From: Clostridium sp. CX1
Lineage (GTDB): Bacteria > Bacillota > Clostridia > Clostridiales > Clostridiaceae
NCBI RefSeq assembly: GCF_025398335.1
Contig: NZ_JAODOO010000016.1
Span: 1-64,000 of the forward strand
Direction: 5' to 3'
DNA length: 64,000 bases
Shown: positions 37,350 through 45,516 of the stretch, one piece after another
How the letters are laid out: each line of letters starts with the position of its first letter
Numbering within the stretch: the stretch's first letter is position 1
Program-made: the position numbers and the translations under genes
Notes under the pieces: model-generated
Database searches by the model: none
Seen by the model: the letters and a program-made list of their open reading frames with translations, nothing else
Told to the model about the DNA's origin: nothing

Positions 37350-37703
37350 CTATTTAAAATCCTTTTCAAACTCATCTATTGAATCCTTTAATAAAGTTAC
37401 GCTGTACGCCATAGATGGACCTCCACCAAAACCTACAGCTACCATAGATGCTTCCATTATTTCTTCTCTTGTTGCACCAGCTTTTAGAGCATTATAAGTA
37501 TGAACAACTATACAGTATTCACATCTATTATATGCAGCAATTCCTATGCTTATAAGCTCTTTTGTCTTCACATCAACTACACCTGATGCTCCAGTAACTC
37601 CTGCAAGATTCATAAAAGCACTTACTTGTTCTCCATTAGTTTTTGCTACTTCATTCATACCTGACATAAAATCATTAAGTATTTCTCTTGGGTTCTTTGC
37701 CAT
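37350..37703 (-). CDS. AhpD-like carboxymuconolactone decarboxylase family protein
   Basis: A 117-residue helical protein with the redox motif NRCEYCIVVHTYNALKAG (CxxC then His), as in AhpD-type peroxidase-linked disulfide reductases. TAAGGAGGAA precedes the ATG at 37703; the longer frame to 37769 lacks a ribosome site. It lies upstream of the arsenite methyltransferase but has its own terminator. A role in thiol redox is likely. Confidence 0.85.
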   Translation of the reverse strand: MAKNPREILNDFMSGMNEVAKTNGEQVSAFMNLAGVTGASGVVDVKTKELISIGIAAYNRCEYCIVVHTYNALKAGATREEIMEASMVAVGFGGGPSMAYSVTLLKDSIDEFEKDFK

Positions 37704-37920
37704 AGTAAATTCCTCCTTAATTCCCACGATAGTAATTCCAAGTATAACAATTGCTTCTATATATTTCAATATTTATAAGAAAAGGTTATGAACATACTGG
37801 TTATTATAACAAAATATTATCTTTTCCTTTCATTATGTCAATTAAGTAGGGATATATTTACAAATTTCAAGTTATGCTATATGATTATAGTATAAATGTT
37901 GTCGAAAGGGGTTAACAAAC

Positions 37921-38340
37921 ATGGAAAACTGTTTAATTGCGGCAGAAACCTATTATAAAGATTTAGATGAGTATAAAAGCGATGTTGATACTGTTATACA
38001 ATACATGATTTCTAAAAAGGAAAGATTAGTCTTTGCTGTGGTTGCAGAAAAATCTGGTGTAACACGGTTTGTAGTAAGAAAATATCCTGAGTTAAGGAAT
38101 TATATACTAACAAGAATGGTATATTATAAAGAACTACAGGTAATAAATCAAAAAATAGATAGAGCAACTAACAATTTAATAAAATCAAATAAAAGATTAA
38201 CCTTTATGTCTATAGTTAAAAAGTGTAGATATAATTTAGAGATTATATACGAAAATCCATATATTAAAGATAGAATTCGAGAAATCTTGGTTCAAAACAG
38301 TGGTAGATATACACCCTCTAACTCCAGGATGGAATTATAA
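37921..38340 (+). CDS. DUF6262-like protein with two helix-turn-helix-like repeats
   Basis: A 139-residue protein. Two similar segments, ISKKERLVFAVVAEKSGVTRFVVRKYPELR and, later, KSNKRLTFMSIVKKCRYNLEIIYENPYIK (each quoted here only as family-type repeats around residues 30-60 and 88-117), read as HTH units like those of DUF6262 transposon-associated proteins. AAAGGGG precedes the ATG. It stands alone, with a terminator. DNA binding is inferred. Confidence 0.6.
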   Translation: MENCLIAAETYYKDLDEYKSDVDTVIQYMISKKERLVFAVVAEKSGVTRFVVRKYPELRNYILTRMVYYKELQVINQKIDRATNNLIKSNKRLTFMSIVKKCRYNLEIIYENPYIKDRIREILVQNSGRYTPSNSRMEL

Positions 38341-38370
38341 TTATTAGTAAAAAACCTAGCCTGAAATAGT

Positions 38371-38411
38371 AAAAGATCAAAGCCATAAAAAACTTATAAC
38401 TTTGATCTTTA
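38371..38411 (+). terminator. Intrinsic terminator
   Basis: AAAGATCAAAG pairs with CTTTGATCTTT, extended by TTATAA pairs, after the preceding plus-strand gene. Confidence 0.85.
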
Positions 38412-38516
38412 TCAAACCTATATAACTACATTTCTATAAGGCTCCTTCTGCTTCTTTATCCTAAGTTGAAACCTTCGTCCTTAATAGATTTAAACCTAAA
38501 ATAATGAAAAAAATAA

Positions 38517-38542
38517 ACTATAAGTAGCCTTCTACCTATAGT
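38517..38542 (-). terminator. Intrinsic terminator of the hydG/ABC operon
   Basis: ACTATAGGTAG pairs with CTACTTATAGT on the minus strand, followed by TTATTTTTTT, 19 bp after the binding-protein gene. Confidence 0.8.
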
Positions 38543-38560
38543 CTATTTTTATTAAAACAC

Positions 38561-39556
38561 TTACTTTGAAATATCCTTTATTAGACTTTTAATGTCTACA
38601 TTCTTACTAAGCATTCCATTTTCCTTTAAAAATTGCTGAGTTTTTTCCAATTCCTCAATATCCTTAGCTGTAATACTAGGGTTAAAATCATACCAGCTAT
38701 ACATATCTATAACCTTATCTACGGAAAGACCTGTTTCTTCAGATGCTAACTTATAGGTTTCCTGTTGATTACTTTTCATAAATTCCAAACTCTTATTATG
38801 GACACTCATATATGTTTTTGCTATTTCAGGATGTTTGTCTAATAATTCTCCTCTGGCTGCTATTACAATAGTTGCATCTAGTATACCCTCTCCTGTAGTT
38901 ATAACTCGTGCACCCTTTTCTATAGCTTGAGGTACTGCTGGTCCTGCTACTAGCGCTGCATCTGCACTACCTGACATCATAGCAGAAACTCCTTGGGGTA
39001 TTCCCATATTTATAAACTGCACATCTTCCACCTTAAGGCTTTCTTTATTAAGTGCTCCTAGCAGCAGCTGATGAAGTATTGTACCCTTTGGCCCAACAAC
39101 CTTTTTACCTTTTAAATCTGATAATGTTTTTATTGAAGGATCCTTAGCCATTATAGTAAATGCCTTTGGCGCTCTGCTATACATACCTATAATTTTAATA
39201 TTTACCCCATTAGCAGCAGCTAAGATAACAGAAGTAGCCCCTATTGCATTACAGAAATCTAATGAACCAGCTGCAACAGCCTCTGTCATCTTAGAGCCTT
39301 CTGTAATTTCATGATAACTAACCTTAATATCCTTCTTAGAAAATTCTTCTTCAAACATATTTTTCTTTTTTTCAATAATAGAAGGTACATTTAATGGTGC
39401 CTTTACATAAGAAATATTTACATTACTAACTTTATCTGAGGTCTCTTTATTATTTGATGTACTAGCTGTACCTTGGGACTTATTACAACCTGTGAAAGTT
39501 GTAGTAGTTATCAGAATACAGCTAAAAATTATTCCTAGCTTTTTTAAAATCTTCAC
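38561..39556 (-). CDS. ABC transporter substrate-binding lipoprotein (SsuA/NMT1-like)
   Basis: A 331-residue lipoprotein with lipobox FTGC (Cys 24) after a hydrophobic signal. NVNISYVKAPLNVPSIIEKKKN, VAAGSLDFCNAIGATS and DLKGKKVVGPKGTILHQLLLG follow the pattern of nitrate/sulfonate/taurine/pyrimidine-precursor binding proteins. The cognate permease and ATPase are upstream in the same operon, with hydG between. Substrate unknown. Confidence 0.9.
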   Translation of the reverse strand: MKILKKLGIIFSCILITTTTFTGCNKSQGTASTSNNKETSDKVSNVNISYVKAPLNVPSIIEKKKNMFEEEFSKKDIKVSYHEITEGSKMTEAVAAGSLDFCNAIGATSVILAAANGVNIKIIGMYSRAPKAFTIMAKDPSIKTLSDLKGKKVVGPKGTILHQLLLGALNKESLKVEDVQFINMGIPQGVSAMMSGSADAALVAGPAVPQAIEKGARVITTGEGILDATIVIAARGELLDKHPEIAKTYMSVHNKSLEFMKSNQQETYKLASEETGLSVDKVIDMYSWYDFNPSITAKDIEELEKTQQFLKENGMLSKNVDIKSLIKDISK

Positions 39557-39571
39557 TGTTGCTCTTCCCTT

Positions 39572-40990
39572 CTAAAATCTTAAATCTCGTTCTCCCTTTT
39601 CTATCCTTGCAAGCTTTTCTATAGTTTCTTTTTTAACTCTTTCATCTGGAATATCCATTAAATTCTTTTCTATAGTTTCTGCTCCAACAGCAAGTAATTC
39701 TTCATCTGCATAGTCTATTAAATATTCTTTAAAAGTCAATAATGCATTAGGCAAACAGAAATTGTGAATAGTGCCGCTCTTTGCAAACTCCATAAATCTG
39801 TCACCAGTTCTTCCTGCTCTATAACAAGCTGTACAGTAGCTTGGAACATAACCAGATTTGCAAAGATTTTTAAGAATTTCAGCCGGCGTACGGTGATCCG
39901 CTACTTCAAATTGAGGTTTTTCATCTGAATGTTTTAGCGCGTTGCTTTCTGCATAACTTCCTACTCCCACGCAGGAGCCAGCACTTATCTGTGATATACC
40001 TACAGATATAACCTTGTCTCTAAAATTTGCTTCCTCTCTAGTTGAAAGAATCATTCCAGTATAAGGGACTGCTAATCTTAAAACTGCTACTATTTTTATA
40101 AACTGCTCATCAGTGATTAGGTGAGGAAATTCTTTAAAATCTACTCCATCTGCAGCTCTTAATCTTGGCATAGATATAGTATGAGGGCCAACTCCTGTTG
40201 CTTTTTCCAAGTGTTCGGCATGCATAAGCATTGCTACTGTATCATACTGATGATCGTATAGACCGTATAGCACGCCAATTCCTACATCATCAATTCCGGC
40301 AGCCCTTGCCCTGTGCATAGCAGTAGTATGCCAATTGTAGTTATGTTTTGGTCCTACTGGGTGTAACTTTTCATAAGTTTCTTTATTATAGGTTTCTTGG
40401 AAAAGCGTATATGTTCCTATTTCTGCATCTTTTAACCTCTTATAGTCCTCTACAGTAGTAGCTGCAATATTAATATTTATACGTCTTATACTGCCATTCT
40501 TAAATTTCATAGAGTAAATAGTTTTAATACAATCGATTATATAATCTAGAGAACAGTTAATAGGATCTTCCCCTGCCTCTAACACTATTCTCTTATGTCC
40601 TAATGCCTCTATATACTCTACCTCTTGCTTTATCTCATCCATAGTCAATTTTCTTCTTGGGAAATCCTTATTAGTGCACTTATATCCACAATATTTACAG
40701 CCATTAACACAATAGTCGCTTACATAAAGTGGTGCAAATAAAACTATTCTATTTCCATAGATAGTCTCCTTTACCTTTCTCGCAGCTTTAAACATTTCCT
40801 CTAATATTTCTTTATCTTCAATATTTAGTAATACTGCTGCTTCTCTATGTGTAAGACCTTTGCATGCCTTCGCCTTTTCTATAAGTCCTACTACATATTC
40901 TTTATCCTTGACTTTTTCTTTTCCTTCTTCTATAGATTCTCTTATTTCAGAATCTATAATGAACTCTTCTGCTAAAAATTCTTTCATCAT
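39572..40990 (-). CDS. hydG: [FeFe]-hydrogenase H-cluster maturase HydG
   Basis: A 472-residue radical-SAM tyrosine lyase that makes the CO and cyanide ligands of the H-cluster. The SAM cluster motif is CVNGCKYCGYKC, and the C-terminal CTACYRAGRTGDRFM carries the cysteines of the second cluster, which separates HydG from ThiH. GGGGGGTAAA precedes the ATG at 40990. It lies between ABC transporter genes (ATPase upstream by 151 bp, binding protein 15 bp downstream), not near hydE or hydF. That placement is unusual. Confidence 0.92.
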   Translation of the reverse strand: MMKEFLAEEFIIDSEIRESIEEGKEKVKDKEYVVGLIEKAKACKGLTHREAAVLLNIEDKEILEEMFKAARKVKETIYGNRIVLFAPLYVSDYCVNGCKYCGYKCTNKDFPRRKLTMDEIKQEVEYIEALGHKRIVLEAGEDPINCSLDYIIDCIKTIYSMKFKNGSIRRININIAATTVEDYKRLKDAEIGTYTLFQETYNKETYEKLHPVGPKHNYNWHTTAMHRARAAGIDDVGIGVLYGLYDHQYDTVAMLMHAEHLEKATGVGPHTISMPRLRAADGVDFKEFPHLITDEQFIKIVAVLRLAVPYTGMILSTREEANFRDKVISVGISQISAGSCVGVGSYAESNALKHSDEKPQFEVADHRTPAEILKNLCKSGYVPSYCTACYRAGRTGDRFMEFAKSGTIHNFCLPNALLTFKEYLIDYADEELLAVGAETIEKNLMDIPDERVKKETIEKLARIEKGERDLRF

Positions 40991-41141
40991 TTTACCCCCC
41001 AATTTCTTCTAGCTTGGAATGGAGAATCAGAAACTTAAAACTATAGAAAAACTGTAATCTTAATTCTTTATTCCCTATTCTCAATTTTATTTAAAATAAA
41101 TTACTTAACAAACTGTATAATAACTTTCTACAAACCTGTGG

Positions 41142-41882
41142 CTATGTACTTAAAAGCTGATCCATTATTTGTTCCCTTAGTCTTATAAACTCCAAAGAAG
41201 CAGCATCTCTATAATAGCCCAAGGGCACAGGAGTTTCACTTAAGACACTCCCTTTGTCTAACACCACTACCTTCTGTCCCAGATAGATGGCTTCTTCCAC
41301 ATCATGTGTTACAAAAATTATAGTTTTGTTATTTTCCCTAAATATATTTATAAATTCATTTTGCAGCTTTCTCCTATTAAAGGCATCTAAAGCTCCTAAT
41401 GGCTCATCCATTAAAATCACCTCAGGATTGTAACAAAGAGTTCTTCCAAGAGCTACTCTCTGTGCCATACCCCCTGAAATTTGAGCTGGGTAAGCATCTT
41501 TAAAATTTTCTAATCCCAACATGTCTAAATATTTATGAACTGTATAATAAACTTCTTCTTTATCTCTATTTCTAGCAAGCGGAAAGGCCATATTTTGTTC
41601 TACAGTGAGCCAAGGCATAAGTCTAGGCTCTTGAAAAACAATACCTACTCTTTTAGCTCTATCTTCTTCGCTTATTGTTTGTCCAAAATTAATTTCACCC
41701 TCTGTTTGCTGTTCTAATCCACATATTATTTTAAGTAGGGTTGTCTTTCCGCAGCCGCTTTTACCAACTATTGATGTAAAACTTCCCTCTTCTATAAATA
41801 AATTTACGTTATTAAGAGCCTTTACTTCTTTTCCTTTTATATTAAAATTCTTGGATAGACTCCTTATTATCAGTGCCTCCAT
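41142..41882 (-). CDS. ABC transporter ATPase (SsuB/TauB-like)
   Basis: A 246-residue ATPase: Walker A GKSGCGKTT, signature ISGGMAQRVALGR, Walker B VILMDEPLGALD, switch His in VTHDVEEA. It powers the permease encoded just upstream, whose end it overlaps by about 40 bp. The ATG at 41882 has AGAGG six bases before; an earlier ATG at 41900 has none. Confidence 0.93.
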   Translation of the reverse strand: MEALIIRSLSKNFNIKGKEVKALNNVNLFIEEGSFTSIVGKSGCGKTTLLKIICGLEQQTEGEINFGQTISEEDRAKRVGIVFQEPRLMPWLTVEQNMAFPLARNRDKEEVYYTVHKYLDMLGLENFKDAYPAQISGGMAQRVALGRTLCYNPEVILMDEPLGALDAFNRRKLQNEFINIFRENNKTIIFVTHDVEEAIYLGQKVVVLDKGSVLSETPVPLGYYRDAASLEFIRLREQIMDQLLST

Positions 41883-42633
41883 ACTCAACCTCTTTTCCAT
41901 GATAAATTACAAGTTTACTTGTAAGCTTTAAGCAGATATAGTCAACAGCATAGCCTAAAATTCCTATAGAAAAAATTCCTACTATAATAATATCTGGTCT
42001 GGACAGTTGCTCTGCATCCATTATCATGTATCCTATACCTGAAGATGCTGCAATAAGTTCTGCCCCCATTAAAGCTCTCCAACTGTAACCAAGTCCTAGC
42101 TGTATTCCGGTTAATATATATGGAACTGCTTGAGGAAATATTATCTTAAAAAACTTATCTCTACTGCTAAAATTAAATACTTCTCCTACTTCTAAAAGCT
42201 TTCTGTCATAATTAGTAATACCAGTTAACGTACTTGAAAACACGGGAAAAAAGGTAGCAAGAAAAATAACTGCCAATTTGGAGGTTTCTCCAATGCCAAA
42301 CCACAATATTAACATAGGAATAACAGCCATTGGTGGAATATGTCTATTAAATTCTAAAAAAGGTTCCAAATAGTCCATAGTTTTTTTATTCATTCCTACG
42401 AAAATAGCAAAAGGAAAAGCTATTGCAAAGGTTATTATAAAGCCTAAAAACACTCTGTAAAAACTAACCATCAAATGCTTAAGCAAAATACCGCTTTTTA
42501 ATAATTCATAAGCAGTACTTGCTACAACCAACGGCTTTGGTATTATATAATCATTAAAAATATGTAAAACAGAGCCTGTCCACCATATTACTAGAATAAA
42601 TATCGGTATAATCATTCCCCTTATCGTGTTCAT
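41842..42633 (-). CDS. ABC transporter permease (SsuC/TauC-like)
   Basis: A 263-residue membrane protein with about six helices and the cytoplasmic coupling loop region (QLGLGYSWRALMGAELIA) of the nitrate/sulfonate/taurine family. It forms the channel for the binding protein and ATPase of the same operon and is its first gene. AAGGGGA precedes the ATG. Confidence 0.92.
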   Translation of the reverse strand: MNTIRGMIIPIFILVIWWTGSVLHIFNDYIIPKPLVVASTAYELLKSGILLKHLMVSFYRVFLGFIITFAIAFPFAIFVGMNKKTMDYLEPFLEFNRHIPPMAVIPMLILWFGIGETSKLAVIFLATFFPVFSSTLTGITNYDRKLLEVGEVFNFSSRDKFFKIIFPQAVPYILTGIQLGLGYSWRALMGAELIAASSGIGYMIMDAEQLSRPDIIIVGIFSIGILGYAVDYICLKLTSKLVIYHGKEVEYGGTDNKESIQEF

Positions 42634-42666
42634 CTAAAGTCCCCTTCATTATTTCAGAAAATAAAA

Positions 42667-42697
42667 AACTTTCCCTAAATTATACTTTAGGGAAAGT
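42667..42697 (-). terminator. Terminator within the leader of the permease-hydG operon
   Basis: A perfect 12-bp stem (ACTTTCCCTAAA with TTTAGGGAAAGT) followed on the minus strand by TTTTTTATTTT. It lies before the first gene and after the likely start of transcription, so it may be an attenuator. No known riboswitch consensus was found in 42700-42900. Confidence 0.75.
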
Positions 42698-42827
42698 CAG
42701 ATTTCTACCCAATTTTATAGATATAAATACCTATTTATTGTGTGTACTCTAATTTCCCTTCAGATCAGATATTTCCTTTCTGTTAGGTTTTACTTAAAAC
42801 ACATTGAATTTATCTGCTAATCCAACA

Positions 42828-42845
42828 TTTTAGAAATTTCTAAAA
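42828..42845. promoter_or_regulatory. Perfect 18-bp palindrome upstream of the permease-hydG operon
   Basis: TTTTAGAAATTTCTAAAA, with further partial symmetry outward (AATCC...CGATT). It is a candidate operator or the stem of a leader structure. Confidence 0.45.
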
Positions 42846-42942
42846 ATATCCGATTTCACAAATAATTAGGTTATACTTTAATTCTATCACCATATTTGCA
42901 TTTGTCAACTTTTTTCCAACAACTGCAACTTAGAGAATTTTA

Positions 42943-43089
42943 TTACACATATTGTTCTCCATCTTTATTTTCATAACCACTTTCGTTATAGGCCCTTTTT
43001 TCTATAGTTTGTTTTATTTGATTTTTTGAAAATTGATTTTGATCTTTAAAGCCCTTTTGTTTAAAGTTTCTTTTATCTCCAACTTTCAT
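42943..43089 (-). CDS. Small hydrophilic hypothetical protein
   Basis: A 48-residue frame with GGAGGTG upstream of the ATG. It starts MKVGDKRNFKQKGFKD, is rich in Lys, Gln and Asn, and has no hydrophobic core. Similar short hydrophilic genes occur at 43825 and 52184. Possibly spore-associated; function unknown. Confidence 0.6.
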   Translation of the reverse strand: MKVGDKRNFKQKGFKDQNQFSKNQIKQTIEKRAYNESGYENKDGEQYV

Positions 43090-43297
43090 AATATAAAACA
43101 CCTCCACTTTATCATCTTGTACATTGTTTATGCTTTCCTACAGTAAAATTTATTATACTTGCATATATTAACTACCATTTTTACGTTATAGCAGATTTCA
43201 AAATCCATTATTTTCAATCCATTATACATATTTTTTTATAAGTATGGCTATAATTACCTTAATGGCATTACAAAATCTTGATTAAGGTGGAATGTAA

Positions 43298-43765
43298 ATG
43301 AACGGTGATAAACAAGATAATCCAAAAAATAGTGGTGAGTATTTTATCGACGACTTTATATATCCTGGCGCTAAAAAAATTAAAATTAGCTTAAATGATT
43401 TAAATGTAGTATACTCTTCCACTGCTCATGCTTTAGGAAGTGCTGAATCCCTTCTTTCTAAAATCATTGAAGGACATGTTCATCATAGTGAACATGTTGC
43501 TGTATTAAAAAGGAGAATATCAGTATATAGTACAGTGTTATCATTATGCAGAAATGCATTGGATAAAGATGAAGATATAGAACTAAACCTTAAATCCTTT
43601 GATTTAAAGCTTTTGATTCAGATGTTAGAATATGAATTAAAACTAACTCAGGCCTTTAAGAAGTTATCTTCCTTAAATATGGAAAACTTAAATAAGGAGT
43701 ATAGTAGACTTAAAAAGGTTTATACTGAACTTTCTGTAATCTATGAAAATTCAATACCTCACTAA
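43298..43765 (+). CDS. Hypothetical helical protein
   Basis: A 155-residue protein of mostly amphipathic helix. HVHHSEHVAVLKRR is histidine-rich and could bind metal. The C-terminal 60 residues look like a coiled coil. AAGGTGG precedes the ATG. No family recognised; it ends at a hairpin shared with a convergent small gene. Confidence 0.55.
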   Translation: MNGDKQDNPKNSGEYFIDDFIYPGAKKIKISLNDLNVVYSSTAHALGSAESLLSKIIEGHVHHSEHVAVLKRRISVYSTVLSLCRNALDKDEDIELNLKSFDLKLLIQMLEYELKLTQAFKKLSSLNMENLNKEYSRLKKVYTELSVIYENSIPH

Positions 43766-43768
43766 TAT

Positions 43769-43822
43769 TAAAATACGACATAACTTAGGATAATCATATC
43801 TAAGTTTATGCCGTATTTTAAT
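43769..43822. terminator. Bidirectional terminator
   Basis: A long stem (AAAATACG-CATAA-TTAG paired with CTAA-TTATG-CGTATTTT) separates convergent genes. Confidence 0.8.
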
Positions 43823-43824
43823 AT

Positions 43825-43965
43825 TTAGTAGTCCCAAGGATACTTTTCATCTGGTTTGCTCTTAGCAGCCTTCTTCTGGTCTTTTTTATTATTGCTTAGG
43901 ACTGTGTCAAAATCTAGCTTTTCCCCTTTTAGATCTTTGTTATCTGACCTAATTCCATTTTTCAT
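43825..43965 (-). CDS. Small hydrophilic hypothetical protein
   Basis: A 46-residue frame starting MKNGIRSDNKDLKGEK and ending KYPWDY, with GTGAGGTGA before the ATG. Lys/Asp-rich and without a hydrophobic core. Likely one of the small spore or stress proteins of clostridia. Confidence 0.6.
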   Translation of the reverse strand: MKNGIRSDNKDLKGEKLDFDTVLSNNKKDQKKAAKSKPDEKYPWDY

Positions 43966-44249
43966 AAATTTCACCTCACTTTTGGAAAGCATATTTTCAC
44001 CTTAGATTTAACTAACAGCATTACCATAGTTCTAAATTTACTTTGATAATATAATACTATTTCACTTTATATTATTTGCAAAGTATTAAAAAACATGAAA
44101 ATTCACAAGTATTTTTTAAAATTGTTTTTCTTAATAACCTGTCCAACTGTGGCATACAGTAGCTTGGAAGTATTTCCTTGATTTATTTCTATTATAGATG
44201 TCGAATACTACTAATAATAATCTTGATTTAAGTCAAGGAGGACCCAAAG

Positions 44250-45323
44250 ATGAGACGAAAAAGAAGGCATAAAAAAAGATATCTAAAAAAAATAATCTTT
44301 CTCACAATCATATTTATAACAATAGCCGGCTTAGGAAGTTTTTTATATGTTAACTATCAATTAGATAAAATAAAAATTAACCCTATTACTAGAGAAGAAA
44401 ATAACTCAGAGAGTTTATCCAATGATGAATATGGCTCCTATACTAAAAAGAACATAGAAAAAGATTCTTCCAAGCTCTATGATGAACAAAGTAAAACAAA
44501 TAACTCAATAGTTAATATAGCATTATTCGGAGTAGACTCTAGAAGTAGCAAGTCAGATCCTCCTCATTCAGATTGTATAATAATTGCTACTATCGATTAT
44601 AAGCATAATAAAATTAAATTGTCTTCAATAATGCGGGATACTTACGTTGCAGTAACTGGTCATAACCAAACTAAAATTACTGAGGCATATACCTATGGAG
44701 GACCAAAATTAGCCTTAGACACAATTAATTATAATTTTGACTTAAATATTAAAGACTATGTAACTGTAGATTTTAATGGAATGACAAAAATCATTGATAG
44801 TTTAGGAGGCATTGACCTTGACGTAAAAAAATACGAACTAAGGGAACTTAACAGATGTATTGCTGAAACTGGAGAAATCGAAAAAAAGAGTTATTCCCTT
44901 GTTAAAACATCTGGACTCCAAACATTAGATGGTATTCAAACTGTTGCCTATGCAAGAATACGGAAGGTTGGAGATGGTGATTTTGAAAGAACAGAAAGGC
45001 AACGTCTAATTTTAAACCAAATAATAAGCAAGATGAAAACAGTATCCCCTGCAAAATATCCATATATAGTTTCTGAACTTTTACCATCGGTGGAAACAAG
45101 TCTCGATAAGTCAGAGATACTGGCTGTAGGAGGAAAATTTATCTTTTCTGGTATTTCTAATTTAGAACAACAAAGATTTCCTGTAGATGGTTATTGTAAA
45201 GGAGAAGTAGTAGATGACATATGGTATCTTGTACCTAAACCAAGCTTAAGTACAACTAAAGAGCAAATATATAACTATATTTTTCAAGATATAAAACCAC
45301 TTCCTAAAGATCCACTATTCTGA
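44250..45323 (+). CDS. LytR-CpsA-Psr family wall polymer ligase
   Basis: A 357-residue protein with an arginine/lysine-rich start, one membrane helix (residues about 13-33) and an extracellular LCP domain. FGVDSRSS, IIATIDYKHNKIKLSSIMRDTYV and AYARIRKVGDGDFERTERQR are the conserved acidic and arginine motifs. LCP enzymes transfer lipid-linked polymers to peptidoglycan. AAGGAGG precedes the ATG. Monocistronic with a terminator. Which polymer is unknown. Confidence 0.93.
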   Translation: MRRKRRHKKRYLKKIIFLTIIFITIAGLGSFLYVNYQLDKIKINPITREENNSESLSNDEYGSYTKKNIEKDSSKLYDEQSKTNNSIVNIALFGVDSRSSKSDPPHSDCIIIATIDYKHNKIKLSSIMRDTYVAVTGHNQTKITEAYTYGGPKLALDTINYNFDLNIKDYVTVDFNGMTKIIDSLGGIDLDVKKYELRELNRCIAETGEIEKKSYSLVKTSGLQTLDGIQTVAYARIRKVGDGDFERTERQRLILNQIISKMKTVSPAKYPYIVSELLPSVETSLDKSEILAVGGKFIFSGISNLEQQRFPVDGYCKGEVVDDIWYLVPKPSLSTTKEQIYNYIFQDIKPLPKDPLF

Positions 45324-45343
45324 ATATATTTTTCATAATAACT

Positions 45344-45394
45344 TAGAGCCATTGTCATTTTTCTTGTGTAGAGAGAAGAATGCTAATGGCTCTA
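45344..45394 (+). terminator. Intrinsic terminator
   Basis: TAGAGCCATT pairs with AATGGCTCTA, with further pairing inside, 20 bp after the LCP gene. Confidence 0.75.
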
Positions 45395-45428
45395 TTACAA
45401 TTAATTATGGAATAAAATTCATTTTATA

Positions 45429-45457
45429 TTGATATTCCCTGTCTTTGGTGATAATAT
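45429..45457 (+). promoter_or_regulatory. nadABC promoter
   Basis: TTGATA (45429-45434), a 17-bp spacer and TAATAT (45452-45457), about 55 bp before the nadA ATG. Confidence 0.65.
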
Positions 45458-45493
45458 TGTTTTATAGGTGTATATACACCTGTAAAACAATAT
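45454..45493. promoter_or_regulatory. 40-bp palindromic operator over the nadA transcription start
   Basis: ATATTGTTTTA-AGGTGTAT and its mirror match in 19 of 20 pairs and overlap the -10 box and start point, ideal for a repressor. The AGGTGT...ACACCT core resembles sites of NiaR, the niacin-responsive repressor of Firmicutes NAD genes. The repressor gene is not in this window; the identification is inference. Confidence 0.65.
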
Positions 45494-45516
45494 GTATATC
45501 GAGCGGGGGAATAGTA

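Noticed and set aside
41535-41717. Plus-strand frame opposite the ABC ATPase gene
   Set aside because: Antisense shadow without ribosome site.
42640-42900. TPP, SAM, FMN or guanidine-I riboswitch in the transporter-hydG leader
   Set aside because: None of the conserved core sequences of these classes could be found.
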